This document shows positions 53,610 to 62,736 of a DNA stretch of 64,000 nt, one piece after another. A program made the translations under genes and the position numbers. The notes under the pieces were generated by a model. The model searched no databases. It was not told where the DNA came from and saw only the letters and a program-made list of their open reading frames with translations. Source of the stretch: NORP110 sp051251595 (GTDB lineage Bacteria > Pseudomonadota > Alphaproteobacteria > Rhodobacterales > Rhodobacteraceae); the NCBI GenBank assembly GCA_051251595.1, contig JBPOFA010000012.1, positions 62,001 through 126,000 on the forward strand, in the 5' to 3' direction. The number at the start of each line of letters is the position of its first letter. Positions within the stretch are counted from its first letter, which is position 1.

Positions 53610-54356
53610 TTAGGCCAGGGTGCCCCCGTCGATGGCATAGGCCTGACCGGTGGCGAAACTGCCATCATCCGAAAGCAGATAAAGGGCGAATTTTCCGATT
53701 TCGTCGGGCTGCCCCAAACGCCGCATAGGCTGGCGATCCACGAACCACTGTCTTGCCTGTTCGAACCCGCCCAGCTCTTCCTCCATTGCGCGCATGCGGT
53801 TGTGCAAGGATGGTGTTTCAGTTGTGCCCGGGCAAATCGCGTTACAGCGAATACCGTCATCCATATAGTCAACGGCAACGGATTTTGTCAGGCCGATCAC
53901 TGCGGCCTTTGATGCGGAATAGCCGGCGCGGAACTTGAATCCTTTGATCGAAGAGGCGATCGAGGCAAGGTTCACAATAGACCCGCCGCCGTTTTCGATC
54001 ATACCGGGCAGTGCCGCCTGAATGACCATAAAGATGCTATCAACATTGATCCGGAACGAATTGTTCCAATCGGCAAGGCTGGTGTCTATGACCGTGCCGT
54101 GATGCACCCATCCGGCGGTATTCACGACACCATCAAAGGGTGCTTCATTCCCAATCACGGACGTAATGCCGTCATGGTCCGTCACGTCGAGACGCGCCGT
54201 TCTGATACCCAACTCTGTGAGCGTCTTTAGCCCCTCTGAATCCATGTCGGTCGCAAGCACATCAGCGCCCGCCTGCGCGGACAAAACCGCGATAGAGCGC
54301 CCCATCCCTGCGGCGGCGCCAGTCACAAAAATCCGTTTTCCTTTAAGGTCACTCAA
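53610..54356 (-). CDS. Short-chain dehydrogenase (ketodeoxysugar-acid type)
   Basis: The 248-residue protein has TGAAAGMG (12-19), the catalytic Ser in VNLASIASS, YSASK and CNAICPGTTETPSL, ending in YAIDGGTLA. The ICPGTxxTPSL stretch is typical of BDH2-like and 2-keto-3-deoxy-L-fuconate dehydrogenase-like enzymes, which suggests a non-phosphorylative deoxysugar pathway; this is inference. The start is the TTG at 54354-54356 because a GGAGGG site lies seven bases upstream and the N-terminus then matches the family; the longer ORF start is not supported. It is followed by the TauE/SafE gene. Confidence 0.88.
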   Translation of the reverse strand: MSDLKGKRIFVTGAAAGMGRSIAVLSAQAGADVLATDMDSEGLKTLTELGIRTARLDVTDHDGITSVIGNEAPFDGVVNTAGWVHHGTVIDTSLADWNNSFRINVDSIFMVIQAALPGMIENGGGSIVNLASIASSIKGFKFRAGYSASKAAVIGLTKSVAVDYMDDGIRCNAICPGTTETPSLHNRMRAMEEELGGFEQARQWFVDRQPMRRLGQPDEIGKFALYLLSDDGSFATGQAYAIDGGTLA

Positions 54357-54574
54357 CTTCCAGCCCTCCCCTGAATGCTTGGAAAATTGGCCGCAAATTC
54401 GGCTAAGCACAATCGGGACCATAACGCGCTGAATTGCAAGCCCCATTGTCAGATGTTGTGTGATCGGATTTCAAATTTTCGGCCCTGAGTGTTGAAATAA
54501 TTGTTTTGTTTTCAGGGACATTGGAACGATTGCGTGACAATGATCATTCTTAGGGGGACAAACAAACCTGATCT

Positions 54575-55687
54575 TTGACGCAACCGCGCCAACATCATAA
54601 CCACGCTTCAAGCACCGAAATAGATGGCAAACCCAAGTTGAAAAACCCAAAAACACAGGCCGGCAGAGACCAAAAATTCATTGGTATTGTTATCGTTTCT
54701 TACTGTTCCGGCGACTATGTTTTGGAATGCTTGGATACGTTGCTCGCGTCGACAAATCAGCAATTCAAAATCGTCGTGTGCGACAACGCCTCACCAGACG
54801 ACACCGTTGATTTGCTGCGCGCCTGGGCCGACAAGACAAAAGCTGATTTCGCTGACCATTCTTTTGAGCAAAGCAAAACCCTGGGCATCGATGACTACCG
54901 TGCCGTTACGTTGCTGCGCCTGCCAGAAAACATGGGGTTTGCCGGGGGTGTGAATGCGGGGATTACCGCGCTTCGCCAACATCAAGAAGTCGATCTCTTC
55001 TGGGTGCTAAACCCCGATTACCAGGTCCACCCGGAAACCGTTGCGGCCTATCGCAACTGCGCAGATGCGAATCCCGATTTCGGCCTGATGGGGTCGCGGC
55101 TAATTTACATGGATGCGCCGAACCAGATTCAATCTGACGGCGGAACCATCAGCACAACCACCGGCTTGTGCCGCAACCTGAACCAAGGGCTGATGCCCGA
55201 CGCGGCGCACACGCCGGATATCTCGACGCTCGATTTTGTTTCAGGGTCCAACGTCATCGCTTCCCGCGCCTATATTGAAACCGTCGGGCTTATGGCCGAA
55301 GAATATTTTCTGTATTACGAAGAAGTCGACTGGGCTGCCCGACGCGGGGATTTTCCGATCCTTTGGTGCAAGGACGCGCTTGTTTACCATCATGGCGGAA
55401 CGATCATCGGCAGTGGTGCCGTTGGACGCACGCCCACAGCCTTTGCCAATTATTTCAATTTCCGAAACCGTATCTGGTACATGCGCAAATTTCATCCGCT
55501 GAGACTGCCCACGGTTTACATCTATTCCATTCTTAAGGTCTGCCAATTCCTGTCACGTCGGGAATGGAAACCTGCAATGGGCGCATTTCGCGGGGCTTTC
55601 GGATTGCGACCCTCCCGCGAAATCGCTGGCAGATTGGGCGAAAACGCCCAAAAACGCGCCTTTGGGAAAGGCCCCAGGCGCAGCTAA
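54575..55687 (+). CDS. Family 2 glycosyltransferase
   Basis: The 370-residue protein has a GT-A fold start IGIVIVSYCSGDYVLECLDTL, the nucleotide-binding VVCDNASPDDTVD, the LPENMGFAGGVNAG loop and the DLFWVLNPDYQV stretch with a DxD-like position. A later YYEEVDWAARR resembles rhamnosyltransferase-type enzymes. It should add a sugar to a surface polymer or lipid. The only available start is a TTG at 54575, and the first 30 residues are low in structure, so the true start may be further in. It is an orphan: no other polysaccharide genes surround it. Confidence 0.82.
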   Translation: MTQPRQHHNHASSTEIDGKPKLKNPKTQAGRDQKFIGIVIVSYCSGDYVLECLDTLLASTNQQFKIVVCDNASPDDTVDLLRAWADKTKADFADHSFEQSKTLGIDDYRAVTLLRLPENMGFAGGVNAGITALRQHQEVDLFWVLNPDYQVHPETVAAYRNCADANPDFGLMGSRLIYMDAPNQIQSDGGTISTTTGLCRNLNQGLMPDAAHTPDISTLDFVSGSNVIASRAYIETVGLMAEEYFLYYEEVDWAARRGDFPILWCKDALVYHHGGTIIGSGAVGRTPTAFANYFNFRNRIWYMRKFHPLRLPTVYIYSILKVCQFLSRREWKPAMGAFRGAFGLRPSREIAGRLGENAQKRAFGKGPRRS

Positions 55688-55757
55688 TACCAAAGCTGAA
55701 CACCTACTTTTATCCAAGCCCCTTTTTGACCCGAGGGAATTTGGTTTTTACAGACCC

Positions 55758-55797
55758 GTTACACGATCGTAACCACGGCGTTACACGTGTCTGATTG
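55758..55797 (+). promoter_or_regulatory. 11-bp-period repeat resembling a Pho box
   Basis: GTTACAC (55758-55764), GTAACCA (55769-55775), GTTACAC (55780-55786) and CTGATTG (55791-55797) follow each other at 11-base steps, separated by 4 bases each. PhoB boxes have the same geometry (7-bp units with 4-bp spacers, TGTCA-like core). The unit sequence departs from the usual consensus, so this is suggestive only. It lies 43 bases before the phytase-like gene. Confidence 0.45.
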
Positions 55798-55840
55798 TAG
55801 TCGCGCATCCTTGAACCTCTAGAATACTCAGGAGTCGCAT

Positions 55841-58000
55841 ATGCGCCTACGCCACTTGTTGTCCGGTACTATACTGGCCAGTATTACAGCCTTCCCAGCA
55901 CTTGCCGAAATGAACTTTAACCGGATTGCTTCTTTTCCGGTCATTGCAAATTTTGACGGCAATGCTCCGGAAGAAACCTCTGCCGAAATCATCGACGTCA
56001 CCGGCGACGGCATGACTTTGGTTTACACCGACAGCCCAGCCGGTGTGATTGGCGCGGTCGACATCACTGACCCGAAAAACCCGAAACCCCTTGGCGTCAT
56101 GCCAATGGATGGCGAACCAACGGCAGTTTCCGTAATCGGCAACACTGCATTTGTTGGGGTCAACACATCCGAAAGCTACACCAAGCCATCAGGCATGGTT
56201 AAAGCCATCGACGTCAAGACAATGACCGAAATCGGATCTTGCGATCTGGGCGGCCAGCCTGACAGCACCGCACGCGCCAAAGACAGCTCTTTCATTGCGA
56301 TCGCAATCGAAAATGAGCGCGACGAAGACCTTGGCGACGGACGTGTTCCACAGATGCCAGCAGGCTATCTGGCGCTGATCAACGTTGTCGACGGCAACCT
56401 GGATTGCGACAGCCTGAACAAGGTCGACATGACCGGCATCACAGAGATCGCACCAACAGACCCAGAGCCAGAGTTCGTTGACATCAACAGCCTGGGCGAA
56501 ACGGTTTTGACGCTGCAGGAAAACAACCACATCGCCGTGGTTGCCCGCGACGGCACAATCATTTCCAACTTTTCCGCCGGTTCCGTTGATCTGGTCGACA
56601 TCGACACGAAAGACGAACGCGCGGCTTTGATCTTTACCGACAGCCAAATGGGTCGTCTGCGCGAACCTGACGGCGTTCAGTGGATCGACGATGACCACTT
56701 TATGATCGCCAACGAAGGCGACATGGACGGCGGCGCACGTGGTGCCACGATCTTTAAAAAAGACGGCACTGTGGTTTGGGAAAGCAACTCTTCGCTGGAA
56801 CATGCCATTGCGATGATCGGCCACTACCCTGACAAACGGTCCGACGCCAAAGGCGCTGAACCAGAAGGCATGGAATTCGGTGTTTTTGACGGCACGCCTT
56901 ATGCGTTCGTCATGGCAGAACGCGCCTCTGTTGTTGCGGTTTATGACGTAACGGATCCAACTGCGCCTGTTCTGAAGCAGCTGCTGCCCTCCGGGATTTC
57001 CCCTGAAGGTGCTGTCGCAATTCCGGAACGCGGATTGCTGGCCACGGCCAACGAATTCGACGGTCTGCAAGACAAGGCCGCACGCGCCCATGTCATGCTG
57101 TACGAATATCAGGACGCCCCTGCAGCCTACCCAATGCTGACATCAGAAGGCATGGACACACTGACAGGTTGGGGTGCGTTGTCTGGCATGGTCGCTGACG
57201 AAGACGGAATGATCTATGCCGTTTCTGACAGCTTCTACGGCTACCAGCCGCGGATCTTTAAGATCGATCCAACTCAGACACCTGCCAAAATCGTTGATGC
57301 GATCACCGTGACGCGCAACGGCATGCCAGCCCAAAAGCTGGACATGGAAGGCATCACGCTGGACGGCAAAGGCAACTTTTGGATTGCATCCGAAGGCAGA
57401 ACTGACCGCGTCGTTCCGCATGCTTTGTATTTGGTAGAGCCTGACGGCAACATCAAAAAAGAAATCGGCCTGCCACCAGAGCTGATGGCCGTTGAACGCC
57501 GCTTTGGCTTTGAAGGTATCACGTTGGTTGGTGACACTTTGTGGATGCCAGTGCAGCGCGAATGGGCAGACGATCCGGAAAACTTTGTAAAGCTTGTGGC
57601 TTACAATCTGGACACCAAAGAATGGGGTGCCGTTCTTTATCCGAAAGAAGCCCCGTCAAAAGGTTGGGTCGGACTTAGCGAACTGACTGTTCACGGTGAC
57701 AAAGCCTATGTCATCGAACGCGACAACCAGCATGGCGGCGAAGCTGTGACCAAATCCATCTACAGCATTCCGCTGTCAGAAATGGTTCCTGCCAAATTGG
57801 GCACTGAACTGCCGGTCGTCACAAAGACTCTGGTCCGCGATCTGATCCCTGATCTGACATCAACCGGCGGCTATGTTTTGGACAAGGTCGAAGGTCTTGC
57901 AATCACACCAGATGGCACGGCCTGGGTTTCTACCGACAATGACGGTGTTGACGATCATTCAGGTGAAACGATGTTCTTTTCCATCGGCACCGTGAACTGA
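55841..58000 (+). CDS. Exported phytase-like esterase
   Basis: The 719-residue protein has a signal peptide (cut near residue 22, FPALA|EMN). Two halves follow that look like beta-propeller modules: VIDVTGDGMTLVYTDS, LGDGRVPQMPAGYLALINVVDGN, EPDGVQWIDDDHFMIANEGDMDGGARGATIF, then SGMVADEDGMIYAVSDSFYGYQPRIFKID and a C-terminal DKVEGLAITPDGTAWVSTDNDGVDDHSGETMF. The second half belongs to the esterase-like/phytase-like domain seen in secreted phosphatases. Codon use is narrow, as in highly expressed genes. The product likely releases phosphate from organic esters in the periplasm or outside the cell. A terminator follows. Confidence 0.85.
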   Translation: MRLRHLLSGTILASITAFPALAEMNFNRIASFPVIANFDGNAPEETSAEIIDVTGDGMTLVYTDSPAGVIGAVDITDPKNPKPLGVMPMDGEPTAVSVIGNTAFVGVNTSESYTKPSGMVKAIDVKTMTEIGSCDLGGQPDSTARAKDSSFIAIAIENERDEDLGDGRVPQMPAGYLALINVVDGNLDCDSLNKVDMTGITEIAPTDPEPEFVDINSLGETVLTLQENNHIAVVARDGTIISNFSAGSVDLVDIDTKDERAALIFTDSQMGRLREPDGVQWIDDDHFMIANEGDMDGGARGATIFKKDGTVVWESNSSLEHAIAMIGHYPDKRSDAKGAEPEGMEFGVFDGTPYAFVMAERASVVAVYDVTDPTAPVLKQLLPSGISPEGAVAIPERGLLATANEFDGLQDKAARAHVMLYEYQDAPAAYPMLTSEGMDTLTGWGALSGMVADEDGMIYAVSDSFYGYQPRIFKIDPTQTPAKIVDAITVTRNGMPAQKLDMEGITLDGKGNFWIASEGRTDRVVPHALYLVEPDGNIKKEIGLPPELMAVERRFGFEGITLVGDTLWMPVQREWADDPENFVKLVAYNLDTKEWGAVLYPKEAPSKGWVGLSELTVHGDKAYVIERDNQHGGEAVTKSIYSIPLSEMVPAKLGTELPVVTKTLVRDLIPDLTSTGGYVLDKVEGLAITPDGTAWVSTDNDGVDDHSGETMFFSIGTVN

Positions 58001-58018
58001 TCCAATCCAAACCAAACG

Positions 58019-58052
58019 AAAAGCCCGGCATCCAAGGATGTCGGGCTTTTTT
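58019..58052 (+). terminator. Bidirectional terminator between the esterase and sulfatase genes
   Basis: The arms AAAAGCCCGGCATCC (58019-58033) and GGATGTCGGGCTTTT (58036-58050) pair with one G-T wobble, followed by T on the plus strand. The mirrored A-run gives T on the minus strand, so it can end transcription from both convergent genes. Confidence 0.92.
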
Positions 58053-58066
58053 GTGGCTGAGCCCTT

Positions 58067-59707
58067 TTAGTGCCAGCTGTCAAAGACCTCTCGGGTCTCG
58101 ATGCTTTCCGGGCGCAGGTTGTCGATCCCGCCATAGGGCGCGCCTTTGCCAATCGGCAAATGTGGATATTTTGCGATCATATTCATGTGCCGCTTCGTCA
58201 TGTCCTGAAAGGACGCGCCGGACCATAATGCAATCCCGATGATCGGGTTCATTTCGCGTGGATCGCGCAGCAGGTTGAAGACCGGCGCAGCTGCCCCTGG
58301 CAGCCCTGGGGCGGGCATATGCATCTTGATGTCCTGCTTGACGATAGATCGAAGAATGGGACCCTCATAGATGTAGACATAATCGCGTCGCGAATTGCCT
58401 TCGCCCTCAATCAACAATGCGGTCTGGTCAACACCATCAATCACCCGATCCCGTGGAATGAAATCTGTACCGCCTGCGATCCGCGCAAAAGTTGTGAACA
58501 AATCTGAAACGTGAATGATATCGCCTGCTGCACTGCCCGCAGGAATGACATTCGGCCAGCGGACAAACGCGTCCGTGCGGACACCACCTTCGAGATGGTC
58601 CGTTTTTCCGCCGCGATAGATTAGCTCCATCATGCCGGAATTTGGAGAATAGTAGTTAAAGATACCGTTGTCAGACATCAGCACGACAATCGTGTTGTCG
58701 GCTTTGCCAGAATTGTCGATGGCCGCAAAGAACTCGCCGAGCCATTCATCCAGCAATTCCATCTTTTCGGCCATGTAGCCGCCGTTTCGGGATTTTTGTT
58801 GTTCCTGATCATAGACAAAGTTCAACGGATAAAGCGGCCAGTACTGCAGGAAGAACGGCTCATCTTCGGCGGCAAGCCTGTTGAGCTGTTCGATCGCTTG
58901 CCTCTGATACCGAAGGTTCATGTCATGGTATTTGGCTTGCGTCCAAACTTCGCCCGCAGACATGTCAACTTCTTGGGCCATTTTCCCGGCCTCTGCTTCA
59001 AGTCCGGTCACCAAGCCGAACGGTTTAAACCTTTGGTCGATGGCAAACGGATTTGTTTCACCCGAGGGGTCAAACCCAACCATATTGTTCGACATCATCG
59101 CCTCTCGTGTCATGAGCGACAACTGAACCTGCTGGTGCACCGGAAAGGCGGCCCAGTCAAAGCCCTGATTGTGGGGGTAGGATTGTTCGATATCGCCCTG
59201 ATGCCACTTGCCAACATGGGCGGTGTTGTAACCAACCTCTTTCAAGATCTCAGCGATTGTGACCTCTTCTGCTGCCAGGCCTTCACCGACAAGCGCGACT
59301 TTGACCTCTTCTTGCCCTGCCCGCACTGGATGGCGGCCAGTCAGCATTGCAGTGCGAGTCGGCGTACAGGACGGCTCTGTGTACATCCGTAACAGGCTCA
59401 TACCTTGATCGGCAAAGTCGTTGATGTTCGGTGTTTTGATTCCAGTCACATAATTCATCGTCCGGTTGCCCAGAATGCCAAAGCTGACATCGTCGATCAG
59501 CACGTAAACGATGTTCGGTGGCTTGCCGCCATTTGCCTTTCGGATCTCTGCCAGTTTGGCATCAATTTCGGTGTCTTGAGCGGCCCATTCCCGGCCATGC
59601 TGCGCCTCAATGAACAGATATTCCCCGTCGCGAATGATGTCGTTGCTCTGTGCCAAGGCCGAGGTGCCCAGCACGGCCGACGCTAGAAGTCCCAGTAAGT
59701 GTTTCAT
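58067..59707 (-). CDS. Exported type I sulfatase
   Basis: The 546-residue protein has a signal peptide (MKHLLGLLASAVLGTSALA, cut near 19), a metal-binding pair Asp72-Asp73 in YVLIDDVSFG, and the sulfatase signature with Cys114 in SCTPTRTAMLTG. The CxPxR pattern requires conversion of Cys to formylglycine. VGKWHQGDIEQSYPHNQGFD and DNTIVVLMSDNGIFN are further family motifs. It should hydrolyse sulfate esters in the periplasm. The ATG at 59705-59707 is used, with AGGGG ahead at good spacing. It is convergent with the phytase-like gene and divergent from an AraC gene. No maturation enzyme (FGE) is encoded nearby. Confidence 0.92.
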   Translation of the reverse strand: MKHLLGLLASAVLGTSALAQSNDIIRDGEYLFIEAQHGREWAAQDTEIDAKLAEIRKANGGKPPNIVYVLIDDVSFGILGNRTMNYVTGIKTPNINDFADQGMSLLRMYTEPSCTPTRTAMLTGRHPVRAGQEEVKVALVGEGLAAEEVTIAEILKEVGYNTAHVGKWHQGDIEQSYPHNQGFDWAAFPVHQQVQLSLMTREAMMSNNMVGFDPSGETNPFAIDQRFKPFGLVTGLEAEAGKMAQEVDMSAGEVWTQAKYHDMNLRYQRQAIEQLNRLAAEDEPFFLQYWPLYPLNFVYDQEQQKSRNGGYMAEKMELLDEWLGEFFAAIDNSGKADNTIVVLMSDNGIFNYYSPNSGMMELIYRGGKTDHLEGGVRTDAFVRWPNVIPAGSAAGDIIHVSDLFTTFARIAGGTDFIPRDRVIDGVDQTALLIEGEGNSRRDYVYIYEGPILRSIVKQDIKMHMPAPGLPGAAAPVFNLLRDPREMNPIIGIALWSGASFQDMTKRHMNMIAKYPHLPIGKGAPYGGIDNLRPESIETREVFDSWH

Positions 59708-59990
59708 TTCCATTCCCCTAAGTGACTGTAATTTCGTTATCTGGCGTGTTTCGGTTGCGCGGTGATCTGTTGAATTCTTTACGACCACGCGCAGTTGATT
59801 GGATGACCGGCCGGTACCGATGACCGATCTGAACCGTCAATCATCAGAACGGGCTCTTCCTGCTAAAATCAGACCTTGAGACCGTGCAAGACGCAGGTCC
59901 CACGCACAGTTGAAGATTTTTGACGTGGTTCATCGACTGAATCCGGCTACTATCGGTCTAACTTTGTCTCGAAAGTAGAGCCAACAAAAA

Positions 59991-60947
59991 ATGGACCACA
60001 TCAAAAATCGGCCAAAAAGTACGGAAATCGAAACCAATTGGCCCGGTGCCGACATCAAATTTTCTGACCCAAATTTGATTGAGAGAATATCTCCTTGGCA
60101 CATGAAATTTCGCCAAATAGAGCAAGGTCCAATGCAAACGCATGTCCGAATCCTTGGTGGGCAGACACTGACACTACTTGAAATCAGTATGGACCGAGCC
60201 GTCCATCAGCAGGGCGCTGCGCCACCTGACACGATGACATTTGGTATTCCGGTCGGTCGCGATGAACTGCGTTGGCAAAATGTGGACGTATTCCACCAAG
60301 GGTTCCTAACTTTTGGAGGTTCAGAGGGGTTTGAGGGTATATCGGGTTCTGGCTTTCACGGCGTAACATTCTCTGTTGCACAGGATAGGTTAGAAACACT
60401 TGCCGACGGGCTGGGCATGCCCTTTGATGTTGCGCTCGGTTCAAGTGGTGTCTTTTTGGCGGCAGAGCAGACATTAGGTACGCAACCTTTGGCCGCACGC
60501 GCATTGAACTATCTTCGCCCAAAAGGCGGCGCAGAGATGAGTTTGTCAGATGAAGAGGAGATATTGACCCATTTCCTTTACATTGCCGACGCATCTGACA
60601 AATTCAGCGACTGCAGCACCGGCAAACAACGGGCCCGCGCCTTGCGTGTTTCGCTTGAAATAATGGAAGCGAACGTTGCCGAAAATGTACAGATCAGCAC
60701 GATTTGCGCAATGTCCGGCGTTTCGCTGCGGACGCTCAACAGGGCCTACCGAGAGGCTTTTGGAATTGGACCAAAGGCATATTTTCTTCGCATGCGTTTG
60801 GGGTTATTGCGGCGAAGTTTGCTTGAATCCGCCCCTGCAACGCTTGTCTCAGACCTGGCCAATCCGCTCGGGTTTTGGCACATGGGCCAGCTGGCCCGAG
60901 ACTACCGCGCCGTTTTTGGGGAACTGCCGTCAGAAACGATTGCCTAG
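59991..60947 (+). CDS. AraC-family regulator beside the sulfatase
   Basis: The 318-residue protein has an N-terminal effector-like domain (about 20-210) without an obvious sugar cupin motif. A C-terminal AraC DNA-binding domain has VQISTICAMSGVSLRTLNRAYREAFGIGPKAYFLRMRLGLLRRSLL and a second helix-turn-helix ending in LARDYRAVFGELPSE. It is divergent from the sulfatase gene, separated by 283 bases, so it may control it. No ribosome site stands out at the ATG, but the frame opens there and the family length fits. Confidence 0.87.
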   Translation: MDHIKNRPKSTEIETNWPGADIKFSDPNLIERISPWHMKFRQIEQGPMQTHVRILGGQTLTLLEISMDRAVHQQGAAPPDTMTFGIPVGRDELRWQNVDVFHQGFLTFGGSEGFEGISGSGFHGVTFSVAQDRLETLADGLGMPFDVALGSSGVFLAAEQTLGTQPLAARALNYLRPKGGAEMSLSDEEEILTHFLYIADASDKFSDCSTGKQRARALRVSLEIMEANVAENVQISTICAMSGVSLRTLNRAYREAFGIGPKAYFLRMRLGLLRRSLLESAPATLVSDLANPLGFWHMGQLARDYRAVFGELPSETIA

Positions 60948-61122
60948 GACGTTCCATCCAATCATGACGGTTCAAATCCAGTCAAACGCGGTCAGCTTGC
61001 GTTATTTTTGGTTTCGCATTTATTGTGTGCCCAATTGGTCTTTGACCTTCTTCTTTAGCGTAACACATTTTCGCCAGAGATACTCTTGTGGAAATCGCAA
61101 TGTTTGATACCTGTTTCTGGCG

Positions 61123-61584
61123 TTAGCCCAAGAGCAAAGTAACCACCAAAGGATGCACCAGTCCCGCCATTGCGATCGAAATGCCCATTGGAAAGCCAGC
61201 ATTTGGCGAAAGCGATTTGAACGGCACATGTGCCAGTGCCGGGACACGGCGCGCGGTCATGACAAAAGAGACTCCAAGCACCAGTGAGGCAGAGAAGACA
61301 TTCCCGAAAACAGCAAGGGTCGGCAGAGGCACGAAGAGCATCAAGACCGTAAGAATCTTTACATCGCCCCCACCCAGAAGCCGAAAAAAGAAACCGGTAA
61401 ACCCGATCGCAAAGACAATTCCCGCCACAGCGAAGCGCGCAAAAAGGTCAGCGGGCGGGAAGACTGTAAGCGACAGAACCCATAGGGCCAACCCGATCAA
61501 ACTCAGCGCATTCGGAATGCGCATGTAACGAAGGTCAAAGTAGCCGACAGCCGCCAAAATCGGCGACAGCCAAATGAGAGGCAT
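61123..61584 (-). CDS. Prepilin peptidase, TadV/CpaA type
   Basis: The 153-residue membrane protein has the two catalytic aspartates of type IV prepilin peptidases: Asp17 in YFDLRYMRIPN and Asp74 in GGGDVKIL, within about five spans. It lacks the N-methylating domain, as in TadV/CpaA. It trims prepilins for the tad (Flp) pilus. The start is ATG at 61582-61584; a TTG at 61609-61611, 3 bases after the upstream stop, would add 9 residues. It is followed by no tad gene on the left and preceded by the LuxR-type gene on the same strand. Confidence 0.85.
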   Translation of the reverse strand: MPLIWLSPILAAVGYFDLRYMRIPNALSLIGLALWVLSLTVFPPADLFARFAVAGIVFAIGFTGFFFRLLGGGDVKILTVLMLFVPLPTLAVFGNVFSASLVLGVSFVMTARRVPALAHVPFKSLSPNAGFPMGISIAMAGLVHPLVVTLLLG

Positions 61585-61614
61585 TAGGTCAGAATACAAT
61601 TGGACCCCCAACTC

Positions 61615-62481
61615 TTACGCTGAACGCTTTGGCTGAAATGTCTGCCGCGTATCGGACCGGATCAGACAAAAAATCAGCTCGGCAAGGTTCTTGGTTTCAG
61701 ACTTTGCGTAGATACTGCGAAGATGTGAGCGAACAGTTGTTTCGGCCAGTCCCAGTTCAAGACTTACCCCAGCAACCGAAAGCCCACTGCTAAGCAACAG
61801 ACACACCCGAAATTCCGCTCGACTAAGGCCGGCTGGATTGCTCGGCCCCAAGATCGGTTCAAATGTTGTCTTTGCTGCGGGCGTCGCCTGCCCCACGCGC
61901 CGGTTGGTCAGTTTGCGCGAAACAAAACCAACCTGTCTCGCCATCCATGATCGTGTCATGGCCTGTAAAACGCTGGTCAAACTGGCAATCACGTCTGGTG
62001 ATGCTTGTTCGCGAAAATGCAGTTCAAGGTGATCGCGACCGTTTGGACCAGAGCCAAGGACCAGGACTGCGAATTCTTTCATATCTCGGCCTTCTTGCCA
62101 GCCGGAATACTCTGACGCCAAAAATTCGGAATATTGATCGCTATGCTGCGACGCAAGCCATACGCTTGCTGGCCGCGCTTTCTGCAGCAAACGCCCGAAA
62201 ATTTCGTCCCCATACACCGCATCCAAAGGCAGGGCACTTGTCATAGCCTTTTGGTCAAATTTCGCAATTTGCGTGATCTTACCGTCGTTGAAATTCGTGC
62301 GTACCAATACGCCCGCTTCTGCGCCCATGCCTTGAATTAAGGCCGACACCGCAGCGTCCAGGGAAACAGCACCATGCAGCGCTTCGCACCAGTCCGCGAC
62401 TGCATCCACAATTCGGGCCTGAACTGCCTGGGGAGAGGCGGAGTCAGGTCGTCGACTTTCTAAGGCTCCGTCGATACTCAT
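61615..62481 (-). CDS. LuxR-type regulator in the tad locus
   Basis: The 288-residue protein ends with a LuxR/NarL helix-turn-helix (about 215-280: SRAEFRVCLLLSSGLSVAGVSLELGLAETTVRSHLRSIYAKSETKNLAEL). A long N-terminal domain with no receiver Asp and no autoinducer signature precedes it; it is Ala-rich and resembles GAF/PAS-sized modules. It probably regulates the tad genes or surface attachment in response to an unknown signal. It lies between the prepilin peptidase gene (same strand, 30 bases after by the ATG start) and the tadC gene (255 bases upstream). Confidence 0.8.
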   Translation of the reverse strand: MSIDGALESRRPDSASPQAVQARIVDAVADWCEALHGAVSLDAAVSALIQGMGAEAGVLVRTNFNDGKITQIAKFDQKAMTSALPLDAVYGDEIFGRLLQKARPASVWLASQHSDQYSEFLASEYSGWQEGRDMKEFAVLVLGSGPNGRDHLELHFREQASPDVIASLTSVLQAMTRSWMARQVGFVSRKLTNRRVGQATPAAKTTFEPILGPSNPAGLSRAEFRVCLLLSSGLSVAGVSLELGLAETTVRSHLRSIYAKSETKNLAELIFCLIRSDTRQTFQPKRSA

Positions 62482-62736
62482 TCATTCACCATCCGTAGAC
62501 CGTTCAAGTCCGGCCCATTTTTCCACTCAAAACCCAACCTTTGGTCGGCTTTGAATTTCCCCCAGACTGTAAAATCCCCTTTCACCGCAGTTCAGTCAAC
62601 AATTCGACACATTTGCGCCATATTTGGCCGAATTGACAACTTTAGCGGGTAAATCCGCGTAAAATGAACGGATAAAACCATTAGATCGAAAAGATTGTTT
62701 CAAGCATCCTATGCAGGGGTTTGAGACTCTGTTCGC

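Noticed and set aside
56189..57091. A 300-codon open frame on the minus strand
   Set aside because: It is a shadow of the narrow codon use in the phytase-like gene; no start site or domain.
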